DNA of 64,000 nt from Falsigemmobacter faecalis (lineage in GTDB: Bacteria; Pseudomonadota; Alphaproteobacteria; Rhodobacterales; Rhodobacteraceae): contig NZ_RRAZ01000004.1 of assembly GCF_003863335.1 (NCBI RefSeq), forward strand, positions 124,001-188,000, in the 5' to 3' direction. Every line of letters starts with the position of its first letter. Position 1 is the first letter of the stretch. A program made the translations under genes and the position numbers. Shown one piece after another: positions 46,351 to 56,538 of the stretch. The notes below the pieces were generated by a model. The model saw only the letters and a list, made by a program, of their open reading frames with translations, searched no databases and was not told the origin of the DNA.

Positions 46351-48897
46351 GTGCAGAAAACCCCGGACCATGCCGTGATCACGCCCACCGAGGCCATCCA
46401 GGCCGGCACCCATGGCTGGCGGGCGAAATGCCTGCAACGCCTGATCCGGCTGGATCTGCCGGTGCCGCGCACGGTGGCGCTGCCTTTTACCGCGGTGCGC
46501 GCCATTGCCAGCGGTCAGCCGGCGCCCGCGGCCACGATATTACAGGCCTTTGAGCCGGGGGTGCTGCTCTCGGTCCGGCCTTCGCCGCAGAACACCGACT
46601 GGGGCGGGCCGGGAACGCTTTTGAACATCGGGCTGAACGCCGAAAGCCATGCGCGGCTGGCGCAGACCCATGGCCAGGCGGTGGCCGATGCCCTCTATCT
46701 GCGCTTCATCCAAAGCTATGCCATCCACGTCGCCCGGCTTGATCCGGATATGTTCGACGCCTCGGCGGCCACGCCGGAGGCCCTGCGCGCCGCGCTGCGC
46801 GCCTATGAGCAGGAGACCGACGAGCCCTTCCCCGAAGATGCCGCCCATCAGCTGACCCAGGCGCTGCGCTCGATGTCGCGGGCCTGGGAGGGGACCACGG
46901 CGCGGCTGCTGCGCAAGGCCAAGGGTGCGCCCGAGGATGCGGGCCTGGGCCTTGTGGTCCAGGAGATGGCGCTTGGGATGGGCCATGGCGTCTCAGGCTC
47001 GGGTGTCATTCAGTTTGTCGACAGCACCACCGGCCTGCCGCAGATCACCGGGCGCTATCTCAGCCAGAGCCTGGGGCGCGATGCGATCACCCGGGCCGGG
47101 GAAGGCACGATCTATCTGCAGTGCGACCCGCGCGGCCCCTCGCTGGAGGAACTCGCGCCGGAGGTCTTTGCCGATCTGATGCGCTATGGCGCGGTCTGTC
47201 GTCGCCGGTTGCGCGAAGAGATGCAGATCGAGTTTACGCTGGAGAACGGTCAGATCCGGGTGCTGGACGCGATCCCCGTCACCCGCTCATCGCGGGCGAA
47301 GCTGAAGATTGCGGTGGCGCTGGCGGAAGACGGGGTCATCGGCAAAGACGATGCCGTGCTGCGGGTGGAGCCGCGGGCCCTTTCAGAGCTTCTGCACCCC
47401 CAGGTCGATCCGCGCGGCGCGCGCGATGTCTTTGCGCGCGGCATTGCGGCAAGCCCGGGCGCGGCGGTGGGGCGGCTTGTCTTTTCGTCAACCTCGGCCC
47501 AGGCCTCGGCGGCGCGGGGCGAAAGCTGCATCCTGGTGCGCCGTGAGACCAGCCCCGAAGACATCCGCGGGATGCATGCAGCCCAGGGCGTGCTGACCGA
47601 GCGCGGCGGCATGACCAGCCATGCGGCGGTGATCGCCCGCGGCCTTGGGCTGCCCTGCGTGGTGGGCGCGTCAGGCCTGCAGCTTGATGCCCGCGACAAG
47701 CGGCTGATCGCGCCGGGCGGTCGCATCCTGCATGAGGGCGATCTGGTCACCCTTGATGGCACCACCGGAGAGGCCCTGGCGGGTGAGGCCATGATGCTGG
47801 CCCCCGCGCTGGATGATGACTTCCGCGAGTTCCTGTCCTGGGCCGATGAATTCCGCGATATCGGCGTGCGCGCCAATGCCGATACGCCGGAAGATGCCCA
47901 GACCGCGCTGAACTTCTCAGCCGAGGGTGTGGGGCTGTGCCGCACCGAGCATATGTTCTTTGATCAGGACCGTCTGATCGCCATGCGCGAGATGATTTTT
48001 GCCGATGATCCAAAGGACCGCGCCTCCTCGCTGACCCGGCTTCTGCCGATGCAGCGTGAAGATTTCATCCATCTTTTCAGTATCATGGAGGGTCTTCCGG
48101 TCTGCATCCGGCTGTTTGATCCGCCGCTGCATGAGTTCCTGCCGCACAGCCGCGAAGGCCTGCGCGAACTGGCCGAAGCACTGGACCGTCCGCTCTCAGA
48201 AATCACCCGACGCGCTGAGGCGCTGTCGGAGTTCAACCCCATGCTCGGGATGCGCGGGGTGCGGCTTGGTGTCACCCTGCCCGAGATCTATGAGATGCAG
48301 GCCCAGGCCATCTTTGAGGCCACCATCGCGGTCGGCGCGCGCGGCATTCAGGTGGTGCCCGAGATCATGATCCCGCTGGTTTCGGCCATGCGCGAGGTGG
48401 AACTGGTGAAGACGCGGCTGGAGGCTGTGGCCGCCCAGGTCCGGGCGCGACGCGGTGTCGACTTTGCCTATAAGCTCGGCGTCATGGTTGAGACGCCGCG
48501 CGCCTGTCTGCGCGCCGGGGATATCGCGCAACATGCGGGCTTTTTGTCCTTCGGGACCAATGACCTGACGCAGATGACCTATGGTCTGTCGCGCGATGAT
48601 GCGGGGCGATTCATGTCGGCCTATGTGAACCAGGGTGTCTTCCCGGAAGACCCTTTCCACACCCTCGACATCGACGGGGTCGGCGAACTTTTGCTGATCG
48701 GTGCGGAACGGGGTCGCGCCACGCGGTCTGATCTTACATTGTCGATCTGCGGAGAGCATGGCGGCAACCCCGAATCAATCGCCTTCGCACGGCGTGCAGG
48801 CTTCGATTACGTCTCCTGTTCGCCCTATCGCGTGCCACTCGCGCGGCTTGCCGCAGCGCATCTCGCGCTGCAGGAGCGAAATGCGCTGAAAAGTTAA
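46351..48897 (+). CDS. PEP-utilising enzyme, divergent pyruvate phosphate dikinase-like
   Basis: 848 residues. The central swivelling domain has the phosphorylatable histidine in LTERGGMTSHAAVIARGLG (about residue 423), and the C-terminal PEP-binding barrel has GVGLCRTEHMF, GFLSFGTNDLTQMTYGLSRDD and SICGEHGGNPES, like PPDK. The N-terminal nucleotide-binding domain is divergent: where PPDK has VRSGA...GMMDT it shows LSVRPSPQNTDWGGPGTLLN. So it may be a dikinase paralogue of unknown substrate. The GTG at 46351 is uncertain; another GTG lies at 46375. Confidence 0.8.
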   Translation: MQKTPDHAVITPTEAIQAGTHGWRAKCLQRLIRLDLPVPRTVALPFTAVRAIASGQPAPAATILQAFEPGVLLSVRPSPQNTDWGGPGTLLNIGLNAESHARLAQTHGQAVADALYLRFIQSYAIHVARLDPDMFDASAATPEALRAALRAYEQETDEPFPEDAAHQLTQALRSMSRAWEGTTARLLRKAKGAPEDAGLGLVVQEMALGMGHGVSGSGVIQFVDSTTGLPQITGRYLSQSLGRDAITRAGEGTIYLQCDPRGPSLEELAPEVFADLMRYGAVCRRRLREEMQIEFTLENGQIRVLDAIPVTRSSRAKLKIAVALAEDGVIGKDDAVLRVEPRALSELLHPQVDPRGARDVFARGIAASPGAAVGRLVFSSTSAQASAARGESCILVRRETSPEDIRGMHAAQGVLTERGGMTSHAAVIARGLGLPCVVGASGLQLDARDKRLIAPGGRILHEGDLVTLDGTTGEALAGEAMMLAPALDDDFREFLSWADEFRDIGVRANADTPEDAQTALNFSAEGVGLCRTEHMFFDQDRLIAMREMIFADDPKDRASSLTRLLPMQREDFIHLFSIMEGLPVCIRLFDPPLHEFLPHSREGLRELAEALDRPLSEITRRAEALSEFNPMLGMRGVRLGVTLPEIYEMQAQAIFEATIAVGARGIQVVPEIMIPLVSAMREVELVKTRLEAVAAQVRARRGVDFAYKLGVMVETPRACLRAGDIAQHAGFLSFGTNDLTQMTYGLSRDDAGRFMSAYVNQGVFPEDPFHTLDIDGVGELLLIGAERGRATRSDLTLSICGEHGGNPESIAFARRAGFDYVSCSPYRVPLARLAAAHLALQERNALKS

Positions 48898-48910
48898 CGG
48901 CTACAGGCGG

Positions 48911-48925
48911 TTAACACTTGGTTAA
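48911..48925. promoter_or_regulatory. CtrA-type site TTAA-N7-TTAA upstream of the cell-wall hydrolase
   Basis: TTAA-CACTTGG-TTAA matches the CtrA consensus exactly and is 151 bases before the hydrolase start; a third TTAA (48894) overlaps the previous stop codon. CtrA control of cell-wall remodelling is known in alphaproteobacteria. Binding is inferred. Confidence 0.5.
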
Positions 48926-49076
48926 ATCCGGGCCGAATCGGCGCCGGGCCTGTGCGTTTTTGCGCAGAAATACCCCCGGATGGACGAAAACGCACAATTG
49001 GGCTACATACCGCCGGTCGCCGGTGGCATTTCTTCCCCGCAGGCGATGCCCTGAAACTGACCCGGGAACGGACACC

Positions 49077-49859
49077 ATGCGCTGTAAAGCGATCATGCTC
49101 CGCAGCCTCGTCGTGCTGTGTGCCTTATCTGGAAGTGCCCTCGCCGACGTGACGGTGAGCACCTCAAATTCGCCCTGGACGGGCTATAGCGCCGATCTCG
49201 GCCGCCTTTTTGAAAGTGAAAAATCTGCGCTGCACGCCAGCGCACCCGCCCTCGTCCGCTCGGCTGCGCCCGAGACCTCGCTGCGCCCGCGTGAGCGCAG
49301 CCGTGAACGCTGGTACGAAGACAGCGCCCTCGCGGCCATGCCGCCTGCCTCCGGGGGGCCGGAATGGACCTGCCTGACCGAGGCCATCTACTTTGAAGCC
49401 CGCGGCGAAAGCATCAAAGGCCAGTTCGCCGTGGCCGAGGTGATCCTCAACCGCGTCGGCACCAAAGGCTATCCCAACTCCGTCTGCGGTGTGGTGAACC
49501 AGGGCGCGCAGAACCTGAACGCCTGCCAGTTCTCTTATGCCTGCGACGGCAAGCCCGAAGTGGTCAGTGACCGCCGCGCCTGGGAGACCGCCGGTAAAAT
49601 CGCGCGGCTGACCATGGAGCAGCCGGTCTCAGAGCTGACCGACGGGGCCACCCATTTCCACACCCGCGCCGTGCGCCCGGGCTGGAGCCGGAAATTCCCG
49701 AAGACCGCGCAGATCGGCGGGCATCTGTTCTACCGCCAGCCCGGCGCGCGTCCGGCCTTCTCGGGCCGCATCGCCAGTGCCGATCAGGCCCCGGCGCGCG
49801 GCGCCCTGCCGCTGCCGCTGGCGGCGCGCGGTCTTGCACGGCTTGACATAGGCCTCTGA
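49077..49859 (+). CDS. Cell wall hydrolase, SleB family
   Basis: 260 residues with a signal peptide (LRSLVVLCALSGSALA). The Hydrolase_2 domain (about 99-225) begins with LTEAIYFEARGES, whose Glu is the likely catalytic acid, continues with VILNRV, VCGVVNQG and CQFSYACDG, and ends GATHFHT. It would cut peptidoglycan in the periplasm as a lytic transglycosylase-like hydrolase. The ATG at 49077 follows GGGAACGGA. A CtrA-type site lies upstream. Confidence 0.9.
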   Translation: MRCKAIMLRSLVVLCALSGSALADVTVSTSNSPWTGYSADLGRLFESEKSALHASAPALVRSAAPETSLRPRERSRERWYEDSALAAMPPASGGPEWTCLTEAIYFEARGESIKGQFAVAEVILNRVGTKGYPNSVCGVVNQGAQNLNACQFSYACDGKPEVVSDRRAWETAGKIARLTMEQPVSELTDGATHFHTRAVRPGWSRKFPKTAQIGGHLFYRQPGARPAFSGRIASADQAPARGALPLPLAARGLARLDIGL

Positions 49860-49958
49860 AGACACGACCTCTGGCCGCACGACCGGCCCGGCCCGGTTCC
49901 GGGTCCTGACAGCGCCCGGGCCAGTGCCCGGGCGTTTACCATTTGTGAAAGCCGATCC

Positions 49959-50852
49959 ATGAGCACCGATCTCCCCCGGGCCTTTGGCCATCCCGAAGCC
50001 CGTGCCGCGCAGTCGCGCGACCGCATCTCGGTGCGCGATCTGGTGCTTGAAGCCGACATCGGAGCCTTTCAGCTGGAGCGCGGCCGCAGCCAGCGTCTGC
50101 GCTTTAATGTCGTCGTGGAAGTGGCGGGCGCGGGTGAGCCGAAGGACGATGATGTCGACCGCATCCTGTCTTACGACAAAATCACCGAAGCCGTGACCGG
50201 GGAGCTGGCCGCGCGCCGTTTCAACCTGCTGGAAACCCTGGCCGATGACATCGCCGCGCGGATCCTGCGTGAGCCGCAGGCGCAGAAGGTCTTTCTGCGC
50301 ATCGAAAAGCTCGATCGCGGCCCCGGCGCTCTGGGGGTTGAGATTGAGCGCAGCGCCGATGCGCCACATGCGGCCCTGAGCGAAGATCCCCTGCCGCATC
50401 CGATGGTCGTTCATCTCGATGAAGCGGCGCTGAGCGCGCCGGATCTGTCGGCAAGGCTTGACCGGCTGTCGCAGCAGCCCGCGCCCGTAATCCTGACCGT
50501 GGGCTTTGCCCCCGGCCCCCGGCCGGAAGTGCCCCAGGCCCAGGCGCAGCGCCGGATTGATCTGCTGGCGCTGGAGCAGAACGCCTGGCGGCTGGCCGCG
50601 CGCGATCCGCGCTGCATGGTGGTCGCCTCGCGCACCGAGATCGACTGGGCGATGCGGCAGGGCAGAATGCTGGTCTGGGCGCCCTCGAAGCTGGTGCTGG
50701 ATACGCCCGATGCGCCGAAGGGCGTGGTGACAGATCCTCTGGTTCTGGCGCTCTGGTTTGCTGAGAAGTTTCAGGCGGTGCAGATGCAGGTCTGCGGAGC
50801 GCTGCCGCAGGCCGGGTCCAGCGCCGTGCCGGTCGTGGCCGCACAAGTCTGA
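49959..50852 (+). CDS. folB: Dihydroneopterin aldolase with long C-terminal extension
   Basis: 297 residues, more than twice the usual 120. Residues about 20-130 are FolB: DRISVRDLVLEADIGAFQLERGRSQRLRFNV and the helix NLLETLADDIAARIL. Residues about 131-297 are a separate region without a family I recognise (GFAPGPRPEVPQ, RIDLLALEQNAWRLAAR, WAPSKLVLDTP). FolB cleaves dihydroneopterin in folate synthesis. folP follows after ten bases, so both are one operon. Confidence 0.88.
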   Translation: MSTDLPRAFGHPEARAAQSRDRISVRDLVLEADIGAFQLERGRSQRLRFNVVVEVAGAGEPKDDDVDRILSYDKITEAVTGELAARRFNLLETLADDIAARILREPQAQKVFLRIEKLDRGPGALGVEIERSADAPHAALSEDPLPHPMVVHLDEAALSAPDLSARLDRLSQQPAPVILTVGFAPGPRPEVPQAQAQRRIDLLALEQNAWRLAARDPRCMVVASRTEIDWAMRQGRMLVWAPSKLVLDTPDAPKGVVTDPLVLALWFAEKFQAVQMQVCGALPQAGSSAVPVVAAQV

Positions 50853-50862
50853 GGGTCGGATC

Positions 50863-51870
50863 ATGAGCAGAATGTACTGGCGTGCCATCCCGCTGAACGA
50901 CCCCGCCCGCAGTGCGGGCGCGCAAAGGATCGCCGGGGGCTGGCTCTGGTTTGACCGGGTGGAAAAGCTGACCCGGGGTGCCGCCCCTGAAATCGTTGAG
51001 ATCAGTGAGGTGCCCGCCGATGTGCTGGCGCAGATCACCGCACCGCGCCCGGATCTGGTGGGGCTCAACCTCAGCGCGCCGCGCGTCATGGCGATCCTGA
51101 ACACCACGCCGGACAGTTTTTCCGATGGCGGCAAATTCTCGGAACGGGAAGACGCGATTGCCCGCGCCCGCGCGCTGGCGGCGGTCTCGGACATCCTCGA
51201 CATCGGGGGCGAGAGCACCCGCCCCGGGGCCGATCTGATTGCGCGCGGCGAAGAGATCGCCCGCACCAAGCCGGTGATCGCCGCGCTGCGCCATGAGGGG
51301 CTGACGATCCCGATCTCCATCGACACCCGCAAAAGCCATGTCGCGGATGCAGCGCTGGAGGCCGGGGCAGATCTCATCAATGACGTCACCGCCATGGAAT
51401 TTGACCCCGCCATGGCCAGCCTTGCGGCCTCCAGCGAGGCGGCGCTTTGCCTGATGCATATGCGCGGCACGCCCGACACCATGACCGGCGAGGCGGTTTA
51501 CGACGACGTGCTGCTCGATGTTTATGACTATCTGGAGGCACGGCGCGATGCCGCGATTGCCGCCGGTGTGCGGCCCGGGCGGATCCTTCTCGATCCCGGC
51601 ATCGGCTTTGCAAAAGACGAAGGCCATAATCTGGCGCTGACCGCGCGGCTGAGCCTGTTTCATTCGCTGGGCTGCCCGATCCTTTATGGTGCCTCGCGCA
51701 AACGCTTTGTCGGCAGCATCGGCCAGGAGCCGGAGGCCGCACAGCGCCTTGGCGGCTCGCTCGCGGTGCATCTTGCGGCGGTGGCCCAGGGCGCGCAGAT
51801 CATCCGCGTCCATGATGCCGCCCAGATGCGCCAGGCCCTGCGGCTCTGGCAGGCGGTGGCTTTGGCCTGA
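50863..51870 (+). CDS. folP: Dihydropteroate synthase
   Basis: 335 residues. The catalytic part starts at residue 76: VMAILNTTPDSFSDGGKF, DIGGESTRPGAD near 111 and PISIDTRKSHVADAA; GIGFAKDEGHNL lies near 247. It joins pterin to p-aminobenzoate and is the sulfonamide target. The first 70 residues (YWRAIPLNDPARSAGAQRIAGG) are an extra N-terminal region seen in related species. GAGGG lies before the ATG. A terminator follows at once. Confidence 0.95.
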   Translation: MSRMYWRAIPLNDPARSAGAQRIAGGWLWFDRVEKLTRGAAPEIVEISEVPADVLAQITAPRPDLVGLNLSAPRVMAILNTTPDSFSDGGKFSEREDAIARARALAAVSDILDIGGESTRPGADLIARGEEIARTKPVIAALRHEGLTIPISIDTRKSHVADAALEAGADLINDVTAMEFDPAMASLAASSEAALCLMHMRGTPDTMTGEAVYDDVLLDVYDYLEARRDAAIAAGVRPGRILLDPGIGFAKDEGHNLALTARLSLFHSLGCPILYGASRKRFVGSIGQEPEAAQRLGGSLAVHLAAVAQGAQIIRVHDAAQMRQALRLWQAVALA

Positions 51871-51873
51871 GAC

Positions 51874-51902
51874 AAAAAGCCCCCGCGCTGCGGGGGCTTT
51901 TT
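51874..51902 (+). terminator. Rho-independent terminator of folB-folP
   Basis: AAAAAGCCCCCGC-GCT-GCGGGGGCTTTTT, three bases after the folP stop. The stem is perfect and T-run and A-run make it work both ways. Confidence 0.92.
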
Positions 51903-52021
51903 GCTGATCCGGCCGATCCGGCTGCGGGATGTGGTGACAGCCATTTCAGACCGGTCAGGACCCCGGGGAGGGGCAGCCCCCCCGGCGCAGGCCGTCGCGC
52001 AACGGCCCTCTGTGCTGCGGC

Positions 52022-52099
52022 TCAGAACACGTCGAACAGATAGAGAATAATAATCAGTGGGATCGGAATACCGATCAGCCAGGCGGCAATACCCTTCAT
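52022..52099 (-). CDS. 25-residue membrane peptide
   Basis: A minus-strand frame encodes 25 residues that are almost entirely one hydrophobic helix: WLIGIPIPLIIILYLF follows MKGIAA, with DVF at the end. A perfect GGAGGT Shine-Dalgarno lies five bases before the ATG, which is strong evidence for translation in such a short frame. It is divergent from ettA (201 bases). Similar tiny single-helix proteins exist in alphaproteobacteria without known function. Confidence 0.7.
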   Translation of the reverse strand: MKGIAAWLIGIPIPLIIILYLFDVF

Positions 52100-52300
52100 G
52101 TGACCTCCGTTACGTCAGCTTCACAGTGCAAACCCCCCGGGCTGCGCAAAGTTCCGGGGCGGGCACCGGGAAATCCCCCCCGCCGGCCTGCCCCGGCTGC
52201 AGCCCGCCCGGGCACCGCTGCAGGGGACCCCGCCCTTGTGTGACAGGCCCTCATTCTGTAGGAGAGGTGTCAAATCCCCTATTCTGCACAGAGCGAGCCC

Positions 52301-53959
<1,659 letters not shown>

Positions 53960-53975
53960 GGGATGTGAGAGATGC

Positions 53976-54005
53976 GAAAGGGCGGCCCTCAGGGCCGCCC
54001 TTTTT
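53976..54005 (+). terminator. Rho-independent terminator of ettA
   Basis: GGGCGGCCC-TCA-GGGCCGCCC followed by TTTTT, 20 bases after the ettA stop. Confidence 0.92.
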
Positions 54006-54106
54006 GCATGTCTGAAGGTCTGACACGGCTCAGAGGGGGTTGCTCAACTCAAAATTGAAACGCATTCTTTGTCGCGCGTTTTCATCCGCACAAAAGGAGC
54101 CCTTAG

Positions 54107-55186
54107 ATGTCAGCACACGGCCGCTCAGTGAGGCTCTTTCTCGATAATGGCAAAGTCACCGGACTTGTGACGGCGGAAATTATGAACTGGACCGGGATTA
54201 TTCTGACCGGCCCGCGCGCGCTTCTGCCACTCGCTGTGAAGCAATACCCCCTCGCCTGCACCGGCGTTTACCTGCTGCGCGGTGACAGCGACGAGAGCGG
54301 GCTGCCACAGATCTACGTCGGCGAAACGGATGACTTTGCCCGGCGCATGACGGAGCATGAGCCGAAGCCCAATATGGAGTTCTGGACGCACTTCACCCTC
54401 ATCTTCAGCAAAGATCCCTATCTGACAAAAGCCCATGTGACCTGGCTGGAAGCGGAACTCATCTCGGGCCTGCGCGAGGCGCGTCTCTGCACACTCTCGA
54501 ACGGCAACGACGGCAGGCCGGCAAAGCTGCCGGCAGCGGATCTCGCCGATATGAGGACGTTTTTTGAGGAGGTCCGCCTCCTGCTGCCCGTCATCGGATT
54601 TGATCTGCTGCGCATGCCTCTTGCCGCGCCGCCCGCTCAGGGCACCGGCACCAACCCGTCAGGCCCCGCGCAGACGACCAACCTGCCCCAGACAGAGACT
54701 GACATCGCGACGCTCAGCCTGATCATGCGCAGCAACACCATGGGCATCGCGGGAAAGGCCCTTGAAACCGCAGATGAATTTGTCGTCCTCGCTGACAGCA
54801 TCGGCACTCTGCAGATGCTGGAGTCGTTCTCCCCGGCCCTGCGCCTGCGCAGGGTTCAGGCCTTGGAAACCGGTCTCATCACGCCCGTCGGGCAAACCCA
54901 TTTCCGCCTCACAGGCAATATGTCCTTCAAGAGCCCCAGTGCCGCCTCGCAGTTTCTGTGGGGAACGTCGCGGAACGGCAAAACTGACTGGCTCCCTGCA
55001 GACAGCGGCACGCCATATGGCACCTCAAAAAGCCTGCAAAGGGGGGGCCTTGCGAAAAGTGCCGAAGGCGCTGCCCTCCCGGTCGGGGATGCCCCTGCGG
55101 TCTCTTCCTGCGCGGCGCGGATCGAGACAGCCTGCAGCGATGAAACCCCCGCCCCCTTCCCCCCGGAGCGCACAACGCCTATCTGA
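54107..55186 (+). CDS. GIY-YIG nuclease family protein with DUF4357 domain
   Basis: 359 residues. The GIY-YIG core lies near 50-130: TGVYLLRGD (GVY), IYVGETDDFARRMTEHE (the YVG strand and conserved Arg), then a WLEAELISGL helix. DUF4357 is near 240-305: GLITPVGQTHFRLTGNMSFKSPSAASQFLWGTSRNGKTDWL. The final 50 residues, rich in Ala, Ser and Pro, match nothing and may be a read-through after a lost stop. The upstream DNA (54040-54106) is more AT-rich than its surroundings, hinting at an accessory gene. Such proteins are often orphan or linked to restriction and defence loci; function unknown. Confidence 0.8.
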   Translation: MSAHGRSVRLFLDNGKVTGLVTAEIMNWTGIILTGPRALLPLAVKQYPLACTGVYLLRGDSDESGLPQIYVGETDDFARRMTEHEPKPNMEFWTHFTLIFSKDPYLTKAHVTWLEAELISGLREARLCTLSNGNDGRPAKLPAADLADMRTFFEEVRLLLPVIGFDLLRMPLAAPPAQGTGTNPSGPAQTTNLPQTETDIATLSLIMRSNTMGIAGKALETADEFVVLADSIGTLQMLESFSPALRLRRVQALETGLITPVGQTHFRLTGNMSFKSPSAASQFLWGTSRNGKTDWLPADSGTPYGTSKSLQRGGLAKSAEGAALPVGDAPAVSSCAARIETACSDETPAPFPPERTTPI

Positions 55187-55215
55187 GCAGTTCCCGCGCA
55201 CCAAGGAGACTGCCG

Positions 55216-56304
55216 ATGGACAGCCGCGCCCCCGAGCCCCCCGCGCAGCCCGACAAAGCTCAGGCCGAAGCCGCTTTGGCGATCCTGCGCGCCTGGATGG
55301 CCCATGCCCCCGAGAGCGAGCGCCTGGCCTTCGGCCTCGGAGCCGCCAACCTCGCGGGCCACAACGCCCCGGCTCTCTCGCGCGACTACCCGGAAGATTT
55401 CACCCCCGATGCGGCCTATAAGGCCTCGATGCCCGATCTGCAGAACGGCCCCGCCAGCCTGATCGTTGGCGCAAAGGCCACCATCCAGCACGTCGGCATC
55501 TCCAACTTCCGCCTGCCGATCCGCTACCTCACCCGTGCGGGCGGCGAGATCACGCTGGAGACCTCCGTCACCGGCACCGTCAGCCTCGAAGCCGGCAAAA
55601 AAGGCATCAATATGAGCCGCATCATGCGCTCGTTTTATGCCCATGCCGACCGGCAGTTCTCCTTCGGCGTCGCCGAAGCGGCGCTCGAGGACTACAAACG
55701 CGACCTCGACAGTTTTGACGCCCGCATCCAGCTGAAACTCTCCTGGCCGCAAAAGGTGCAAAGCCTGCGCTCGGGCCTCTCCGGCTGGCAATACTACGAC
55801 CTCGCGCTCGAATTGCTCGACCAGGGCGGCCTGCGCCGCCGCCTGCTGCATCTCGATTACGTCTACAGCTCCACCTGCCCCTGCTCGCTGGAACTTTCTG
55901 AGCATGCCCGCCAGCTCCGCGGCCAGCTCGCCACCCCCCATTCGCAACGCTCCGTCGCGCGGATCTCGGTCGAGCTGCGCGACACAGAACGCCTCTGGTT
56001 TGAAGACCTTATTGATCTCGCCCGCCGCGCCGTGGTCACCGAGACCCAGGTCATGGTCAAACGCGAAGACGAACAGGCCTTTGCCGAACTGAATGCCGCA
56101 AACCCCATCTTCGTCGAAGACGCCGCCCGCTCCTTCTGCGAGGCCCTGCGCGAAGAACCGCGGATCGGCGATTTCCGCGTCATCGCCAGCCACCAGGAAA
56201 GCCTGCACAGCCATGATGCCGTCAGCCTTCTGACCGAAGGCCCGCTCTTTGCCGCCCAAAGCCTCGACCCCACGCTTTTCGTAAGCCTGATACACCGCGG
56301 CTGA
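55216..56304 (+). CDS. folE2: GTP cyclohydrolase FolE2 (type IB)
   Basis: 362 residues. FolE2 features are VGISNFRLPIRYL near 95, GTVSLEAGKKGINMSRIMRSF near 117-137 and the metal-ligand stretch YSSTCPCSLELSEHA near 215-228, followed by SQRSVARISVEL. It makes dihydroneopterin triphosphate from GTP, the first step of folate synthesis, and replaces FolE when zinc is scarce because it accepts other metals. The ATG follows GGAG at seven bases. It is 30 bases after the GIY-YIG gene. No Zur box was seen. Confidence 0.93.
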   Translation: MDSRAPEPPAQPDKAQAEAALAILRAWMAHAPESERLAFGLGAANLAGHNAPALSRDYPEDFTPDAAYKASMPDLQNGPASLIVGAKATIQHVGISNFRLPIRYLTRAGGEITLETSVTGTVSLEAGKKGINMSRIMRSFYAHADRQFSFGVAEAALEDYKRDLDSFDARIQLKLSWPQKVQSLRSGLSGWQYYDLALELLDQGGLRRRLLHLDYVYSSTCPCSLELSEHARQLRGQLATPHSQRSVARISVELRDTERLWFEDLIDLARRAVVTETQVMVKREDEQAFAELNAANPIFVEDAARSFCEALREEPRIGDFRVIASHQESLHSHDAVSLLTEGPLFAAQSLDPTLFVSLIHRG

Positions 56305-56319
56305 GGCCGCCGGCCCTGA

Positions 56320-56368
56320 TTGGCTTTTTCAAAATACTCCCGGGGGTCCGGGGGCCGGCAGCCCCCGG
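56320..56368 (+). repeat. 3'-end repeat element with hairpin, copy 3
   Basis: Starts 16 bases after the folE2 stop with TTGGCTTTTTCAAAATACTC, then CCGGGGGTCCGGGGGCC and an 8-bp stem (56348-56355 with 56361-56368). It matches copy 1 after the dipeptidase gene almost throughout. Confidence 0.6.
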
Positions 56369-56538
56369 CCTCTCCACCCGGCACCACCACCCGACACAAC
56401 CACCCGCCCCTGTCACATCCCCGCGACAATTGCGCGACCTCAGGCGCTAACATGACGCCCCGCCCCCTCTCGCCGCTTTCCAAGCAGCAGCCACGGCGCT
56501 ACACCCGGGCCAAGGTTCGCAAAACGTCAGGATATGCC

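Noticed and set aside
49629-51482. 617-codon frame opposite the hydrolase and folB-folP
   Set aside because: Spans parts of three real genes on the other strand; not credible as a gene.
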